NCBI GenBank assembly: GCA_036785705.1
Contig: JAWUZG010000005.1
Location: forward strand, 2,728,001 to 2,792,000
From: Acanthornis magna
Taxonomy: Eukaryota > Chordata > Aves > Passeriformes > Acanthizidae
DNA: 64,000 nucleotides
Direction of reading: 5' to 3'
Below the pieces are notes generated by a model that made no database searches, had not been told where the DNA came from, and saw only the letters and a program-made list of their open reading frames with translations. Below are positions 45,164 to 57,860 of this stretch, piece by piece (positions within the stretch are counted from its first letter, which is position 1; each line of letters opens with the position of its first letter). The position numbers and the translations under genes were made by a program.

Positions 45164-47739
45164 GAGCTGGCGCTTGGCAGGAAGGCAGAGAGTCCTACGT
45201 TAGCCAGTGTGGAGAAAATGTTTGTCCGGCTGAAACCAAGTCCTTGTGGTCATGCACTGAGCAATTTCCCAAGTTTGCCAGCTGCTGTACTGGATTGTAC
45301 CTGTGGGTTCTGGCCGTGGACTGCCTTCCCTGTTCAGGGAGCTGCTAAACAGCCCTGGAAAGGCAGCTCAGGGGAAGCTCCACTGAAGAGCAGAAGCTGT
45401 GAATGAACCACACTCTCCAGCCCGGATGGGGATTTAATCCTCAGCATAAACATGTACAAATAACGTATTGTCAGGAGAGGGAGAGGGAAAATTCCTTCAG
45501 TTTGACGGTGCCCAAGAATAGCAGGCTTGGTTGGGAGAGGATGGGAGGAATATCTCTGGCACTGTTTGGTTTTGCTTACACCATTGCCTTTTGTGTGTGC
45601 CCATTTCCAAGCAAAATGCTAAAATCATGGCATTTCTAGTGGGAATGGGGCTGGGCTTTTTGCAGCTCTCTTCTAGGATCCTGAGAGATGAGTGAGGTTT
45701 CAAAAGCGAAAAATAATATAAATAAAAAGGAGCAGGAGGTCATAGGTGGATTTTTATCGGGCCTCAGGGATAGATAAGGAGTAACCAGAGGAGAGTCACA
45801 GCTTATGCAACATTCTTGTGCCATGGTGGGCAATCTCCTTTTGGGTGCCTGCATGCTCAGAGGGATGGAGGAGGAAGAGGGGGGATATGCAAGACCTAAA
45901 CACCCAGGCGGTGGGAAGTGTTTGGAATTACGCTGGTGGCAAGCAGGCCCCTGGCATTTCTCAGGCTTTTGTATTGCATACAAGCCAGGAAAAATGCTTC
46001 AGGCTCAGCACAGGGCTGTTTTGTGCATCTGTTTTGTGCACACGCTTGTGTGTGGGAACTTGGAGCGTCTCCCTGGTGCTTATCTGGGTTTGGATGGTCA
46101 ACTGAGGTGTGGGTTTTTCCCCCTGGTCTTGAAGGGTTGACATGTGCTTCCAGCCCCATGCCGAAGCACAAGTCAAGTTGAAATGTGGCTTCTCAAATTG
46201 AGGTGCCTCCAGTGAATCTGGCATTTTGGGTAGTCATGGCTGGTGTTTTTGCAATAGCTCCAGTTTCTTCTCCATCTTTGGGATCAAAGGAGGGTTCTCC
46301 ATGTGTCTTGATGCATTTCTGTGGTGGGATTTGGCCTCACACGTCAGGTTCTGCTGAAAAAGCACAGCACAGAGTGATTGCTGGGCATGCTTTGATGCAC
46401 ATACTAAAATATTTAACTGTGTTAATGGCATTTGCTTTCTTTTCCTCTTACTTTCCCCACCAGTCTATAAAGTGATCATTCTGTAAGGGCCTGATACATA
46501 TGTGAATATGGGGTGGGTATTTATCCCGTCCTTTGGTAACTTGTGACTAACTGTCTTAAAAAGCTCTTAGCAGTGGAGTTTTCCCATCTCCTTTCTTTTT
46601 AGCTGAAAATAAGTGACTGATTTATAGTTTTTCATCTTACAAAAGCTCACCTCTCGCTTAAGACCAACTAGGGAGAGTTTGTGCTGCAAGAAAAAAAAAA
46701 ATACAGTCCAAATCAGGGGGTTTCAGTGAAAGTCACAGCATAAGACTGAAGTTAGAGTGGCTTCCACCAGGTGATTACCATAATGCCGAGTGCTTATTGC
46801 TGGTCTCAAGGTTTCTAAACGCTTGGGAATGATTCCAGCTTGTTTGGGCCTGGGAACAAAACCTCTCCGTGGTGCTGCAGCCAGGGTGGAAGGGATCCAG
46901 AGAGCGTTGGGAAGCGGCGCCATCCCCGTGCTGAAGGCTTGTTTTAATGACTAAAGCTAACAGAGCATCCCATGGTGTTGCAGTAGGAATGTTTGCAGGC
47001 TGAGTTCAAGATGCTTATTTAAAAATAATCAGTCATGGCCTAAAAGCTGCCTTATTTTAGGAAGGAGACCAAGATGTAGGGCTGCTGTATTAAGGATGCT
47101 GAAGTGGTACCTATTTTAGGATCAGATTGCAGTCTTTTTGGGTTGGAGGGCACCTTTCTGCTGCCATTTTTGCAAACAACACCAAAGTTGGCTTTGTCTC
47201 AGTTTTTGTCTCAGGTGACAGAGTTGGTGTGATGCAGAACAGCTGCAACCATTCTTTTTTGGGGTTTATGTGACCTAAGCCATGAGAGTTGAGCACAGGA
47301 GTAGATAAAAAAGCTCTGCTGATGGTCTTCTGTTACATTTGCAATGGGATCTGTGTTTTTCAAGATCTTTTTTTTTCCCTGAGTCTTTGAGGGTAGGCCA
47401 CTTAAAGGACTCACAGAGCTGTATTTTCTTTACGGTAATGAGGCATCATGACATACCAGTTGTTGGAAATCTGATAGGACTTGGGAGACCCTAGGAGGGT
47501 TGAAAATGACTTAATTTACTTTGTGTGCAATAGTCTTAATTTTCAACTATTTGAACAACTGATTGCTGGGGCAATCATCAGATCTTCAGAATTAAGATGT
47601 TTCCTGCTGGAACTGAGCATTAGCTAAATCAGCGATGGCAAAACGGAGCGATTGCATGTGTCCATCTGAGGGTAAAGAGGAGAAATTAAATCCCTGAACC
47701 CGAGCTCCAATGCTTTTTTCTTTTGTGGGAAGGGTGAGG

Positions 47740-47756
47740 CAGGTGAGGCTCACCTG
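47740..47756. repeat. Inverted CAGGTGA/TCACCTG E-box pair
   Basis: CAGGTGA, the spacer GGC, then TCACCTG form a perfect 7-bp-arm palindrome made of two ZEB/E-protein-type CAGGTG boxes. Another CCAGGTGG occurs about 20 bases further on. A putative bHLH/ZEB site cluster; function unknown. Confidence 0.45.
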
Positions 47757-49101
47757 GTCTGGTGGTTAGTTACCCAGGTGGGGAGCTGGGGCTGCGTGGC
47801 TTTGACGGTGGCTCTGGTTGGCTCCGGCCGCGGCTCCGGCAGGAGGGAGCTGGGTCTGGTTTCCTTCTGAGCCCTCTGCTCGGTGATTCCCCCGGTATTT
47901 GCTCATTGTGAGTAAGAGCGATAAAATCTAGTGGTGGAATTACATTATGTCTTGGGTGCTTTCTTTCCAAATTAGTACTAATCCTACGTGTCTTTGACCC
48001 ATTTCACGGAGACAGAGGGCTGGATTCTGCTGCCTGTTTTCCATGAGCAGCTGGCTGAAGCAAACAGACCTTGAGTAAAGGGATTAGAAACCGGCCCTTC
48101 ACTTGGGTGAGGTGTTGCAGTCCTTGTGCTGTGGAGAGTCCTTTCTTGAACGAGTTTTCCCCACAAGCCTTGCATAGGTACCTGCTCGTAAAGAGACTGG
48201 GGGTTTAACTCACGAGGGTGGAAATAGCAGCAGCAGCAGAAGTGCAGAGTGAGGCACCCAGCGTGATGGGACCCATTTTACTCACCAAGATTAAGCTTGT
48301 ACTGGAGCAAAAAGGACAGAGGACTTTTCATTTTGAAAACTCTACACCTCTGAAAAAAAGTATTTGAAATTGTTCAGAAAGGTGGGTGGGCATGGATGTT
48401 CAGAGACCTTCTCCTGCCTTCCCATGCCAGCAGAAAATGAAGAATTCAGTGTGAAAGTATTTCCTTATTAAAAAAAACCCAAACTGGACTATAAAATGCA
48501 GTACTAATTTCTGAGGGCTGAGAGCTGCATGAGTGAGAATATTTAATTACAGTGGCAAAGTACAAACATTTCCTTGCGAGCATTCATTGTGTTAATAATA
48601 ATTAATTAATTCCTTGGCTAAAACATACGTCCTGCTCCTGTTCTTTTTTAGTGGGCTGGGAATCCGATCCCACTTTTTATTTTATTTTGCTGACAACCAC
48701 CCAGCAAGTAGGGAGGGTAGAGGCTGGAGACTATTTATATAAACAGAGGCTTTATGTTTCGCTGTGTGGATGGTGACGCTGGGGTTGCACGGTTTTGGTT
48801 TAGCAGAGGAGGCGAGGAGGACTTGAAGCTGATCAGCTGATGCAGGGGGCCCGAGTATGTGACTGCTCCAGCGATAAGTGTCTGTACAAATATTTATACA
48901 ATCCTGATAGTCTTTTGAATTGCATTATTACAGCACAAAAAGCTGTCAGATTTCCAGGCTTTCCAAGGCATACTTCTTACAGCTTGCATTTGTTTTGCCA
49001 GCGGACACGGGCGAGCTCCGCTCCTCCTTGGAGCCGGCTGGAGCCGTGCCACAGCCCCGCCGGGAGCGGGGTAGGTGCTGAGCCCCTGCAGCACCCGGCC
49101 C

Positions 49102-49112
49102 CAGCTGATAAG
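49102..49112 (+). promoter_or_regulatory. Fused E-box-GATA motif CAGCTGATAAG
   Basis: CAGCTG (E-box) directly overlaps TGATAAG (GATA). Erythroid enhancers carry E-box/GATA composites bound by TAL1-GATA1, though usually with an 8-10-base spacer, so this fused form is atypical. It sits about 42 kb from the inferred start. A further CTGCAG lies upstream. The same CAGCTGATAA string occurs at about 3460 upstream of the gene, so chance occurrence is likely for at least one of them. Confidence 0.25.
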
Positions 49113-52100
49113 CCCCGTGAGAGCCTGGCTCTGTTAGCTCAGGCTTAGCACTGAATTCGTGCAATTATGTGGCACAGGGCTGACTCAGAGCAGCCACCGA
49201 GTGAGACTGTGAGCTGAAGAAGCTCAGAGCAGAGGGTGATGGAGAGGCAACCCCCTGCCTTTGTGAGAGACGGTTCTATGCCAGTCTGCAAACTCCCACC
49301 TTATCCTGGCATGCTGCTTCTCCCCAGGGTCACTCACAGAGGGTCTGACCCCAAATCTGCCGCTGGTGGTTGGAGGCTTCCTACTGACAGAAATGTTGCA
49401 TCAGGCCCCATATAGCAGAATGACAATTGTCATCCAGAAGTAGAGATTAAGAGGTTTTGGTGGCTTATGTGCAGAGCCAGATGTAGATAGGTTTGGATAG
49501 GTGCAGAGGAAAACTCACCTTGTGCCTTTTCTGCTGGAAGTTAGTCCAAATATCCACATAGGTGGGCATCCAGGTATTAACTGATGGTTGGATGGTTATT
49601 CTCACTTGATCTGTGGTTTTTTTAAAGCTTTCTTGGAGCCATGGGATTACAGGATCCTACTGGTGCTCTGGAATAGAATTTGACAACGGGACTTCAGTTC
49701 CACTTCAGATCGGATATACACAGGCAGGGTTCACACTGTTTGCTGCCATGAGGCCAAAGGGATTATTCCAGATCTGCAAAACCAACAAGAGTTTGAGTCA
49801 GTGGCAGGGAAGGCAGGAGGCTCCACCAAAGAGATTGGAATAAATTGAGTGCTGTCAGTGGAAAGCAGTCCTGGAGCAGGTTTGGAATACATCAGTAGCT
49901 GCCCTAGCTCTGGCAGAGAAAGCCCTGTGTTTTCACATGTTTATAGTGATTGCCTGTCCGGTTCCACTTATTTGTAAGATTAGGCATTTGGAAAATATTT
50001 ACAAGGTTATGAAACCAGAGTCCGGGGTTGCTGAGGGCCTCCTGGTGTCCTTCAGCGTCACAGTTCAGGATAGCCTTGGTTTTTAGGGACAAGTGTGCGT
50101 CTTCTAACAGCTGTGTCTCTCCAGAGGTTTCAGAGGAATGGGCTCTTTACTTCCAGTGCAGCATTTGTTTGTTTTTAGGGCACATTTTTCCCCAAGGAAA
50201 GAAGAGTAGCAATCCCATGATCAAAGAAACAAAGCAAATTGCTGTGGAATTTCTGCCTAACAGTGTTTGAATTTAAAAAAAAAAAAGTAGTGTATAATTT
50301 ATAAATGAGTCCTGTGTGCCTCAGCTCTGGCCTTCTGGAGCAGTGTTGGAGCAGTGTCAGGTTCAGCAGCCTGGGTAGCAGAGAGCAGCCTGTGTCAGCC
50401 CATCACCTGGGGTCTGGTGCTGTGCAGGGAGAGCAGAGCCATGAGGCTGCTCCGTCCGCATCCCTGGATGATCCCCTCTGCTGCTGCAACGCCCTGGCTT
50501 GGGCAGGTGAGCTGCGTGCAGGGGAAGGATCAAGTGACCTGGGGAGGGAAAAATCACCTCCTGATGCTCGTGGTAAGGAATAAAGCCAGGTTTTCCGCAG
50601 TGTCTGGTTAATTCCTTGGGATTGCTGTTTGGCCCTGCTCCTTTGTCTCCCAGTGCTGCAGCATCCCTGCTTGCCCAGTATCACTGGACAGGCCATGCCC
50701 AGCACAGCAATGTGCTTAGCCAGATAACAAGGGCATTAACCCTGTTTTTCTGCCCATGTTCTAACAGGAATAGCCCCATTCCTGAAATTGTACCTGCAAA
50801 CTTTATGTCTAAGTCATCTGATTTGGCTATTGGATTGCTGCTGAGCCTGGCTGCAGCGGATGGGATGGGGTAGACCCCTCCCTCCATGGGTTATTTGAGC
50901 TCTTGTGGGGCAGTGCTGTACTCAGAGAGGCTTTACCAGGATAAGAACGATTAGGGCTGATTTTTTGAAAGTAGTAGAGTTATGCTTAAAAATGCCTATT
51001 GGGCTTGGGCGGACTACACGTGTTTTCCTGGCAGCCTCTCCTTTAGCTTCCAGCAGGGATGTGCTCTGCCCCTGCAGCATCCCAGCTTTAGAGGAGGCAG
51101 ATGGAAACAGTAAGTGCCCAGGGCAGCTTTATGGCAGCATTATTAATGTCACAACCCCAAAAAGAAGTCTGTGTAGTGTATTGCGCGATGTATAGTGTAG
51201 CTCTGTGGACCAGAAACATTCTGTTTACTGTCTCACAGGCAGCATAGCTGGAGCCGGCAGGTTTTGAAGTTGTCACCTGTCCTCCTTGCTGTTTCCTCTA
51301 GTGCCAGTAGCTCTCTGGGTAGACATAGTGGCGTGGGACATCCTCACCATGAGTCTAGAAGTGGTGCCTGTAGCGACACACCACTTTGCAGGGCTCTTAA
51401 AAGCTTTAGAGGAGATGGGAAAGTAAGCGCAGTATTGCTTCAAACAGCTTAGAAATGTGGGATGTGCAGCACAAGGCACATGCACTGCCGCTGTTTGTCA
51501 CCTGATCTCATCCTGATCACCCACATGTCCTACCGAAGGGGGCAAGGAGCTGCAGGTGCTGCGTCAAGGGGATGGATGTCTCCCATGGTTCCCATTTTGG
51601 TGTCTGAGGCTGCAGAAGCTCAGCAGCAGTGGGATCTCTGCAAAAGCTGAGACCTCAAGCATCAGCAAAACTAGCAGATAGACAGGGTCCAGAGGGGCAC
51701 ATCCTGCTCCAAAAGTAAGGGACCAGCGGCTTGCCACAGTATTGGGGCTGTAACTTTGGTACTCTGTAAACAGTACCAAAGTCAACCCCTCAGTTCTGTG
51801 GCTGGTCCCTGCGGACTCTGTCCCACAGATAGCATCTTCAGCACCTGCACTTCTGTGGGGCAGAAATCAAAGCTTTGTGCCCCTGCTTGCAAACATCCAT
51901 GTACTGACTAAACACCGTGAGTGGCCTCGGCACTGAAATGGCCAATCTGCTTTAGAAAAGGGCCTTTAATCACAGCAAAAGCTTTCCTTCTACTTAAGTG
52001 GTGACCAGAGTGCAGGCGCAGGGGGAAGGACTAGAGCTGCTTCAGTTGGTGTCTCAGTCTCTACCTGTTGCAGGGGGTGGCGGGATGCGCTCTGGGGACA

Positions 52101-55100
52101 GCTGGGTGGCAAGTGGTCCGGGACGTGCCATTCAAGGGCTGATTATTATGACTTTGCAAGGATTTTTAATGTATCTGTCTTTACTCCGAGCACCTTCTAG
52201 CAGTGCCACGTGCCCGAGTGGGCAGACAGACAGGTGGTGGGATGCTGCCCCACAAAAGCCCGCGGGGAGCCCTCAGCAAAGCCCGCTGGCCGCGCACCCA
52301 GCTGCTGCCCCACGCGTTGCCTCAGCGGGCAGATGTCGGCGTTGCTCAACGCCAGCAGGACCTGAGTGTCTGTTTATTAACGGATAAGATGGTCAGGCCG
52401 GCACACGGCTCCCGAGCCAGCCTGTGCAACTCCTGTGGTTTCCAACCGTACTTATCGAGGGAGGGGGCTGCCTGCCCAGCAAGGGTGTTTCTTCTAATCA
52501 GTATTTTCACATGCCAGTGTCGGGCAGATGTGCAGGGGGCAAAGGCTCGGCCATCTCTCAACAGCTGCTCAGGGGAAGGAGTCACCTAAGGCAAGGCTGG
52601 GGAGGTGGGAAGAAACATGTTGGTCAGAACAACTAAATATTCCCCAATATGAGGTAACACGGGGGGAATTCACAGACACACCCTTGGCCGTGAATTTTCA
52701 CTGTCCATCTAGAAGGAATCAAGTCCTCGCAATATTGCCTAGAAATATGTTCAGCTCCAGAAACCCTTCTCAAGTCCCCTTAGAGGCTTCTCCTATTGTC
52801 TGCCCTGTGTCCCTGAGCCGCTGTGGGCAGCACGCGAGATGGTCCCGGGCTCAATTTAACGGCATCTCCCCTGCTTATCAGACTATATAATAAACATGGC
52901 TTTTAGGGGGGACTTTTTGGGGAGGGGTGCGAGGCAGGCAGTGAATGGAGAGGCCAGACACCATTGTCTGGCAAGAATGTGAGTCGCCCTGGGCTCGCCT
53001 TCCAAATTGTCCCAGCATCAATCCCCCCTCCTTTGCGGGATTTCCTTCTCCAGCCGGGGTTTTGTTTCGGAACAAGCGTTGGTCAAACAAGCTTTTGTTT
53101 GCGGTCAGTTGCTTGGCACACATACACCACTTCTGGTGGGGGACAATGAGGAAGCTGTTTCGGGGGCAGCTGCGGTGGGACTGAAAGGGAATACTGATGG
53201 AAAAGGGTGCGGGGAGGAAATAGCTGGGTGGAAATTAATTGGGAGGATCTTATGAAGTCTGGGTGCTCTGCAGCAAGGGTGGGAGAGTGGCAGGGAGTCC
53301 TTCAATCTTGCTGCCTCATCCCACTCGTTGCCTCATACTGGTTTATATGACTTTTCCCACCCAGGATACCCCGCCTTCACAGCAGAAAGTTGGAAAAAAT
53401 ATTTGTGACTATGCGTCTAAAAAGCTTTCTTTCAGGAAGAAGTAAACTTATTTACAGCAATAATAGAGTTTAAAGGAATTGTATAAGTGATACTGACTTC
53501 TTTGTCAGCAAAAATTGCAGCGAAACTGTTCATAGATGACATTACTTAAATGACATTACGTACGTATGTCCTTTCTTTCACATTTCCTGTAATCCTGTTA
53601 TGGCTTTGTCCCATTACCTCAAGCACTGTCATCTTTAAATGCTGTCAGATCTTAACTGGATGGCCAAGGACATCAGAAAAGGATCGAGGTGAAGCTGATG
53701 GCAATTTCAGACCTGTTGTATATATGGCCATCTCCCAGCCTGCCCCCATACGGGATGTTTTCTGATAACATGTTCAGGTAAAGTGATGACTCAAGGCCTT
53801 GTACATCTTTTTTGGAGCCGCTGCCCATCCCCACCGCATCCAGCACCCTTTTTCGGGAAGTGCAGGGTGTCAGGCACAGGCAGAGTGTCAGAGGTGCTGG
53901 AGGTGGCAAGTACGAGCTGTGTGCTTGTTGGAAAGTGCTCCCATCCCCAGGAAAATGAGGACCCAGAGGCCAGTGGATGTAGTGAGCAACTCTTCCACTC
54001 CCTGTACAGCTTTTGTGGCATTAATGACCATTGCAAAGCACACGGAGTTCCTTGGACTTAAGTGCGACATCTCTGTGTTAATACTTTTTAATGTTTTTGC
54101 TCTTACTGTATTATTGCTAAAAAATGACGTGGGACCGATTTCTTTTACTCCAACCACGGATGGCCCTCTATGGCTTTTCAAAAGCTCTCCGGGACATGGC
54201 AGCAAATGGGAGGATTGCAACTTCTGCCGCTCACCTGCTGAAATATCCAGCATTCCTAAGCCTGAGGAGTGCAGAACACTGGTGTGGAGGCAGTGGCTGT
54301 TTAAACTGGCAGGCCCTGTCACCAGGTTATAATAGCGATGGTGATAGCTGCCAGCTCCGGGGGCAGGAACTGTCATTTTGTTATCTCTGGGTGCAGTGTT
54401 GTGCTCTGAGGGGTTCTGGTCCCCTGTGCTGGCTGCTGGACCTGGCTGCAGTGCAAATAACAGCAACCCTGAACATGAAGAGCTTGCTGCAGACAAAAGT
54501 CTGTGGTCAGGCACCCACGGATGGATCTGGCAGTCCATCTTTGGCCCTGGGGGCTGGTCTTACCAAAAAGCAGAGCTGCTCTGTGTGTTGGCAGCAAAGG
54601 GAGTGATGCCAGCGGGGACCATCGTGTGGCTCCCAGATGGGTTGTCCTGGCTGTGTGGACATAGAGGTGCTGCTGGCAGGTCACAGTGTGCCCTGTGTCC
54701 CCCTGTGCACTTGAGTGTGGGCAGCCTGTGGTAGAATCAGCAGGTGTGGGTGGTGGAGATTCCACCCTCTTTATCCAATGTGTCCTCAGAGTTAAAGAGG
54801 TGAGGAGCCAGAAGAGGAAGACTCATGGATGAAGAGCTGGAGAGTGTCTCATTCGGCCACATTCATTTGGCCCAACACAAGGGTTAGACAGTAGCAGGGC
54901 TCAGTTTAGTCCCAAGGATGCTAGAGCAGGGCCTGGATCCACAAATTTTCCTGCTGAAAAAGAACAGTGGAACAGCCTGTGGAGTAAGAAAAGGTACTGT
55001 GGTATGACCATGTAGACTCTGTGGGAGATTATTTGCTTGATCGGGTGAGGGTATGGGGTTTTTTTAAAGGCTGTTACTGGTATCGAAGTGGTGGCAGTTA

Positions 55101-55763
55101 CAACATTTAATTGCATTTTCCTGGAAGAAAATGCTTATCTTGCTGAAAAATGGGGTTCTCTACAATCGGTTTTGTATGCTTAAAAACTCTGGTTTTAATT
55201 TAGTTCTTTACCATCACTGCCATCTTAATGCATCCTCCAAGGTCAGTCCTCAGATCTTATCCTCTGCTAATCTGAGGCTGTGAATGGACGAAAATGTTCA
55301 TGCCAGGTCTTCCCACATGAGTGCAATGGCTCTGCCCCCTTCTTCTGCAGGATCTACTGGAGCCATCTCATCTCTCCATGTCTCCCACAGCCCCCAACAG
55401 GCTCTCCCTGGAAAGTCTCAATCCAGTGCTCCTTAGCTGGACATGGTTTGTGTATTGCTGCCTGTCTGGTTGCTATATTGATGGTTTTTTGGATGCTGGA
55501 GGAGAAGTTTTCTCTCCTTTCCAAATCGCGTAATAACTGAAGATTTGGGTGTAAAAGCACTAACTGCACGCAGTTCAGTGGGATTTTTTTTCAGTCATAG
55601 CTTGGATTTTTTCCCCCTATGGGCACAGGAACCATTTATAGCCAAGGTGGGCCGAGTTTGCAACTTATTAATCTCTCCCTTGCATGTGGGTTGAAAAGAG
55701 ACACCATGCCTTTATCAAAAGCCAGACTAGCACAAAAGCCTATGCAAAATCATCATCAAATCC

Positions 55764-55835
55764 TATTAGAGGTGGAAAATATCTCTTAGATCATCTCATT
55801 CATTTCCCTGCCAATGCTAGACAGTTCCTGAGAGT
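55764..55835. repeat. Possible old CR1-type LINE remnant
   Basis: The segment TATTAGAGGTGGAAAATATC, followed by TCTTAGATCATCTCATTCATTT and CCCTGCCAATGCTAGACAG, resembles an older sauropsid CR1 3' tail of the 'GGAAAAGACC...GATCATCTAGTCCATCCCCCTGCCAATGCAGGATTG' style. Divergence is high and only a short fragment survives. Attribution is from memory. Confidence 0.45.
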
Positions 55836-56379
55836 TAATTTTCTAGCGTCTGCCGCCAACTCCCTGTGTGACTGCGGGTCTGTCATCTTGCCTTTGGGTT
55901 GTCACTGTAACTTCCACGCATTTCCATGCATTTCCAAACAAGCCTTGTTTTGTTCAGTGGTTGTGTTGCTATTTGCCCTGTATTAGGTGTTATCAGTGGT
56001 TTCCACTCTGGACAGCACCATCAGACCTTGTTTGTGACTGGGAAGGGCATCTCCATGGGTGTACTGGCTGCTAAGGGAAGCTCTGGGAGTGCTGTCCCCT
56101 AGGCAGGGGTTACATCCCCTGCAGCCGTAGGCATTGGGGAAACAAAATCTCAAAGGCAGGTTTCTCTCTAGCAGTTGTGGATGCGGGTTCAACGTGAGCA
56201 GGTTGTCCCCTACAAAGCAATTCCCTGAAGTTCTGGCTGTCTGTGATGTCCACTCGACAGGGAGGAAAAATAGTAATAATAATTCAGTGCTGGAGCTATT
56301 TATAACACTAAAGAGATGCTGATTTCGTCAGGGTTTGTTTCAGAGAAGGAAACAACATCTAGGAGTGGAGTAACCCTAC

Positions 56380-56700
56380 CTGTAACTTCCCGGCGGTGCT
56401 GGCGGCCGTGATTGAATTCCCCGGCATGGCAAGGGTCTGGGCAGCCCTGCCAGCGCCAGAAAGGTCAGTCTGGCAGCTGTCACCCGGAAAGCATCAAAAG
56501 CACGAGCTGTCGATAGCGACCTGCATTTGCAGAAAATCTGAGGGCTTTCTAATTAACTGAGGATCTCTAAATTAGAGCGAAGCCACTCGACAAGCCCCCT
56601 CGTACGCCTTAAGTGTCAGGGCTCAGCTGATCGCCGCATCTAACAAGCGACTGATTTTTAACAGTAGCTCTGAGACTCAATCAGCTCCTAATGGCTCTGT
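56380..56700. promoter_or_regulatory. Candidate conserved non-coding block, intron 2
   Basis: A repeat-free stretch with CpG retained (GCTGGCGGCCGTGATTGAATTC, GAGCTGTCGATAGCGACC) and homeodomain-type sites (TCTAATTAACTGAGG, CTAAATTAGAGC near 56550-56575), unlike flanks. Regulatory character is inferred. Confidence 0.25.
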
Positions 56701-57169
56701 TTCAAAATGTTTCAGTGCATTTTTCATCTCTTACTCTGGAATTTATGCTCTTTGTTCCCTGCTCAAATATTCTGGCGCTCTTCCTTAATTTCAGGCTTCT
56801 GCCTTGCGACAGCTCTTCTGCCCTAACTAGGCAGCTCATTGCCTGCCTTTCCCTGCATGTGATTCTCTGCCGTGGCCACTCGCTCTGCTTTCTAATCAGT
56901 AAGTTTCAGAAATTCCCCCTCTCTCCCCCCTGATGTATAGGTAGTGCTGCAGGGTCTGGAATTTCATAATTAGAAGGAAACCCATGTTTAAGCAGGCCCT
57001 GTGTAATAGCAGCTGAAAAGTGGTTTCATTTCAGCTTTAAGATAGAGAGACAGTTTAGAAATGCACCTGGTTTTGACTTTTCCTCTTGCTCTGTTCCATG
57101 GTGCCACAGATTTGGGTGGTGATACTCCTGATTTACGTCATGGGCAATGAAATCGAACCCTCCTTTCAG

Positions 57170-57860
57170 CTGCATTCACATCAGAGTTAGATTATTCACA
57201 TTTAAGCTGAGGGCTTCGAGCTGCTGGGAAAACGACTGGGGGATCTCTTCTGACACGTAACTCCTGCTGCCGGTAATGAGACCCGTGGATGCATCCTTGG
57301 GAAGGCAGCAGGATAAACTCCCACAGAAACAGTGATTGGGAGCAGATAAAGTCCATTCAGGAAGGGAGAGAGTTAATCAGCAACTCTTAAAGACTTCTCC
57401 ACGTGTGTTTATGTTCCAACAGCTTATCCATATCTTTGCAATTATTCATGTGAAATAGAATATAAATCCCACAGCCTAATTTTTCGTTGAAAAAATTTCC
57501 CCAGGTAATCAAATCCTGAAGTGCATCTTCTATTCTGGTGGTTTTATCAGTAAATCAAATTTTTATCATTTATCAGCAAAAGTTAGATTTAAGCATCCTC
57601 ACTGTAATGTTTGAAAGATGAACATTTGTTTCAGCGGGTACTGTGCCAATCAATAATCTTCCAGCTTGACTCAGCTATCAATTATTGCTGCAATTATTTG
57701 TCTAGTTGGATATTTAAAATGTCATCAGAAAGAGATGATTACATATTCCAGAAAGCAAGGCACTGTATAATCAGATGAACTGAATTCAGTTAAATGTAGT
57801 GTGGTACTAACTTGTCCTTCAAAGCTGAATTCTGCAGCCACGACTGAAACAACAGCTTTC
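57170..57860. promoter_or_regulatory. Strong candidate enhancer block with GATA cluster, intron 2
   Basis: About 690 bases of AT-rich, repeat-free DNA. GATA-type sites are at 57423-57428 (CTTATC, preceded by ACAG) and three TTATCA sites (TGATAA on the minus strand) at 57544-57549, 57563-57568 and 57570-57575. AGATAA also occurs near 57345 and in GCAGGATAAAC near 57310. Homeodomain sites are frequent (GCAATTATTCATG, TCAATTATTGCTGCAATTATTTG). The GATA density and position about 50 kb from the promoter make it the best candidate here for an intron 2 haematopoietic enhancer, but there is no alignment to the mammalian +55/+58/+62 elements. Confidence 0.4.
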
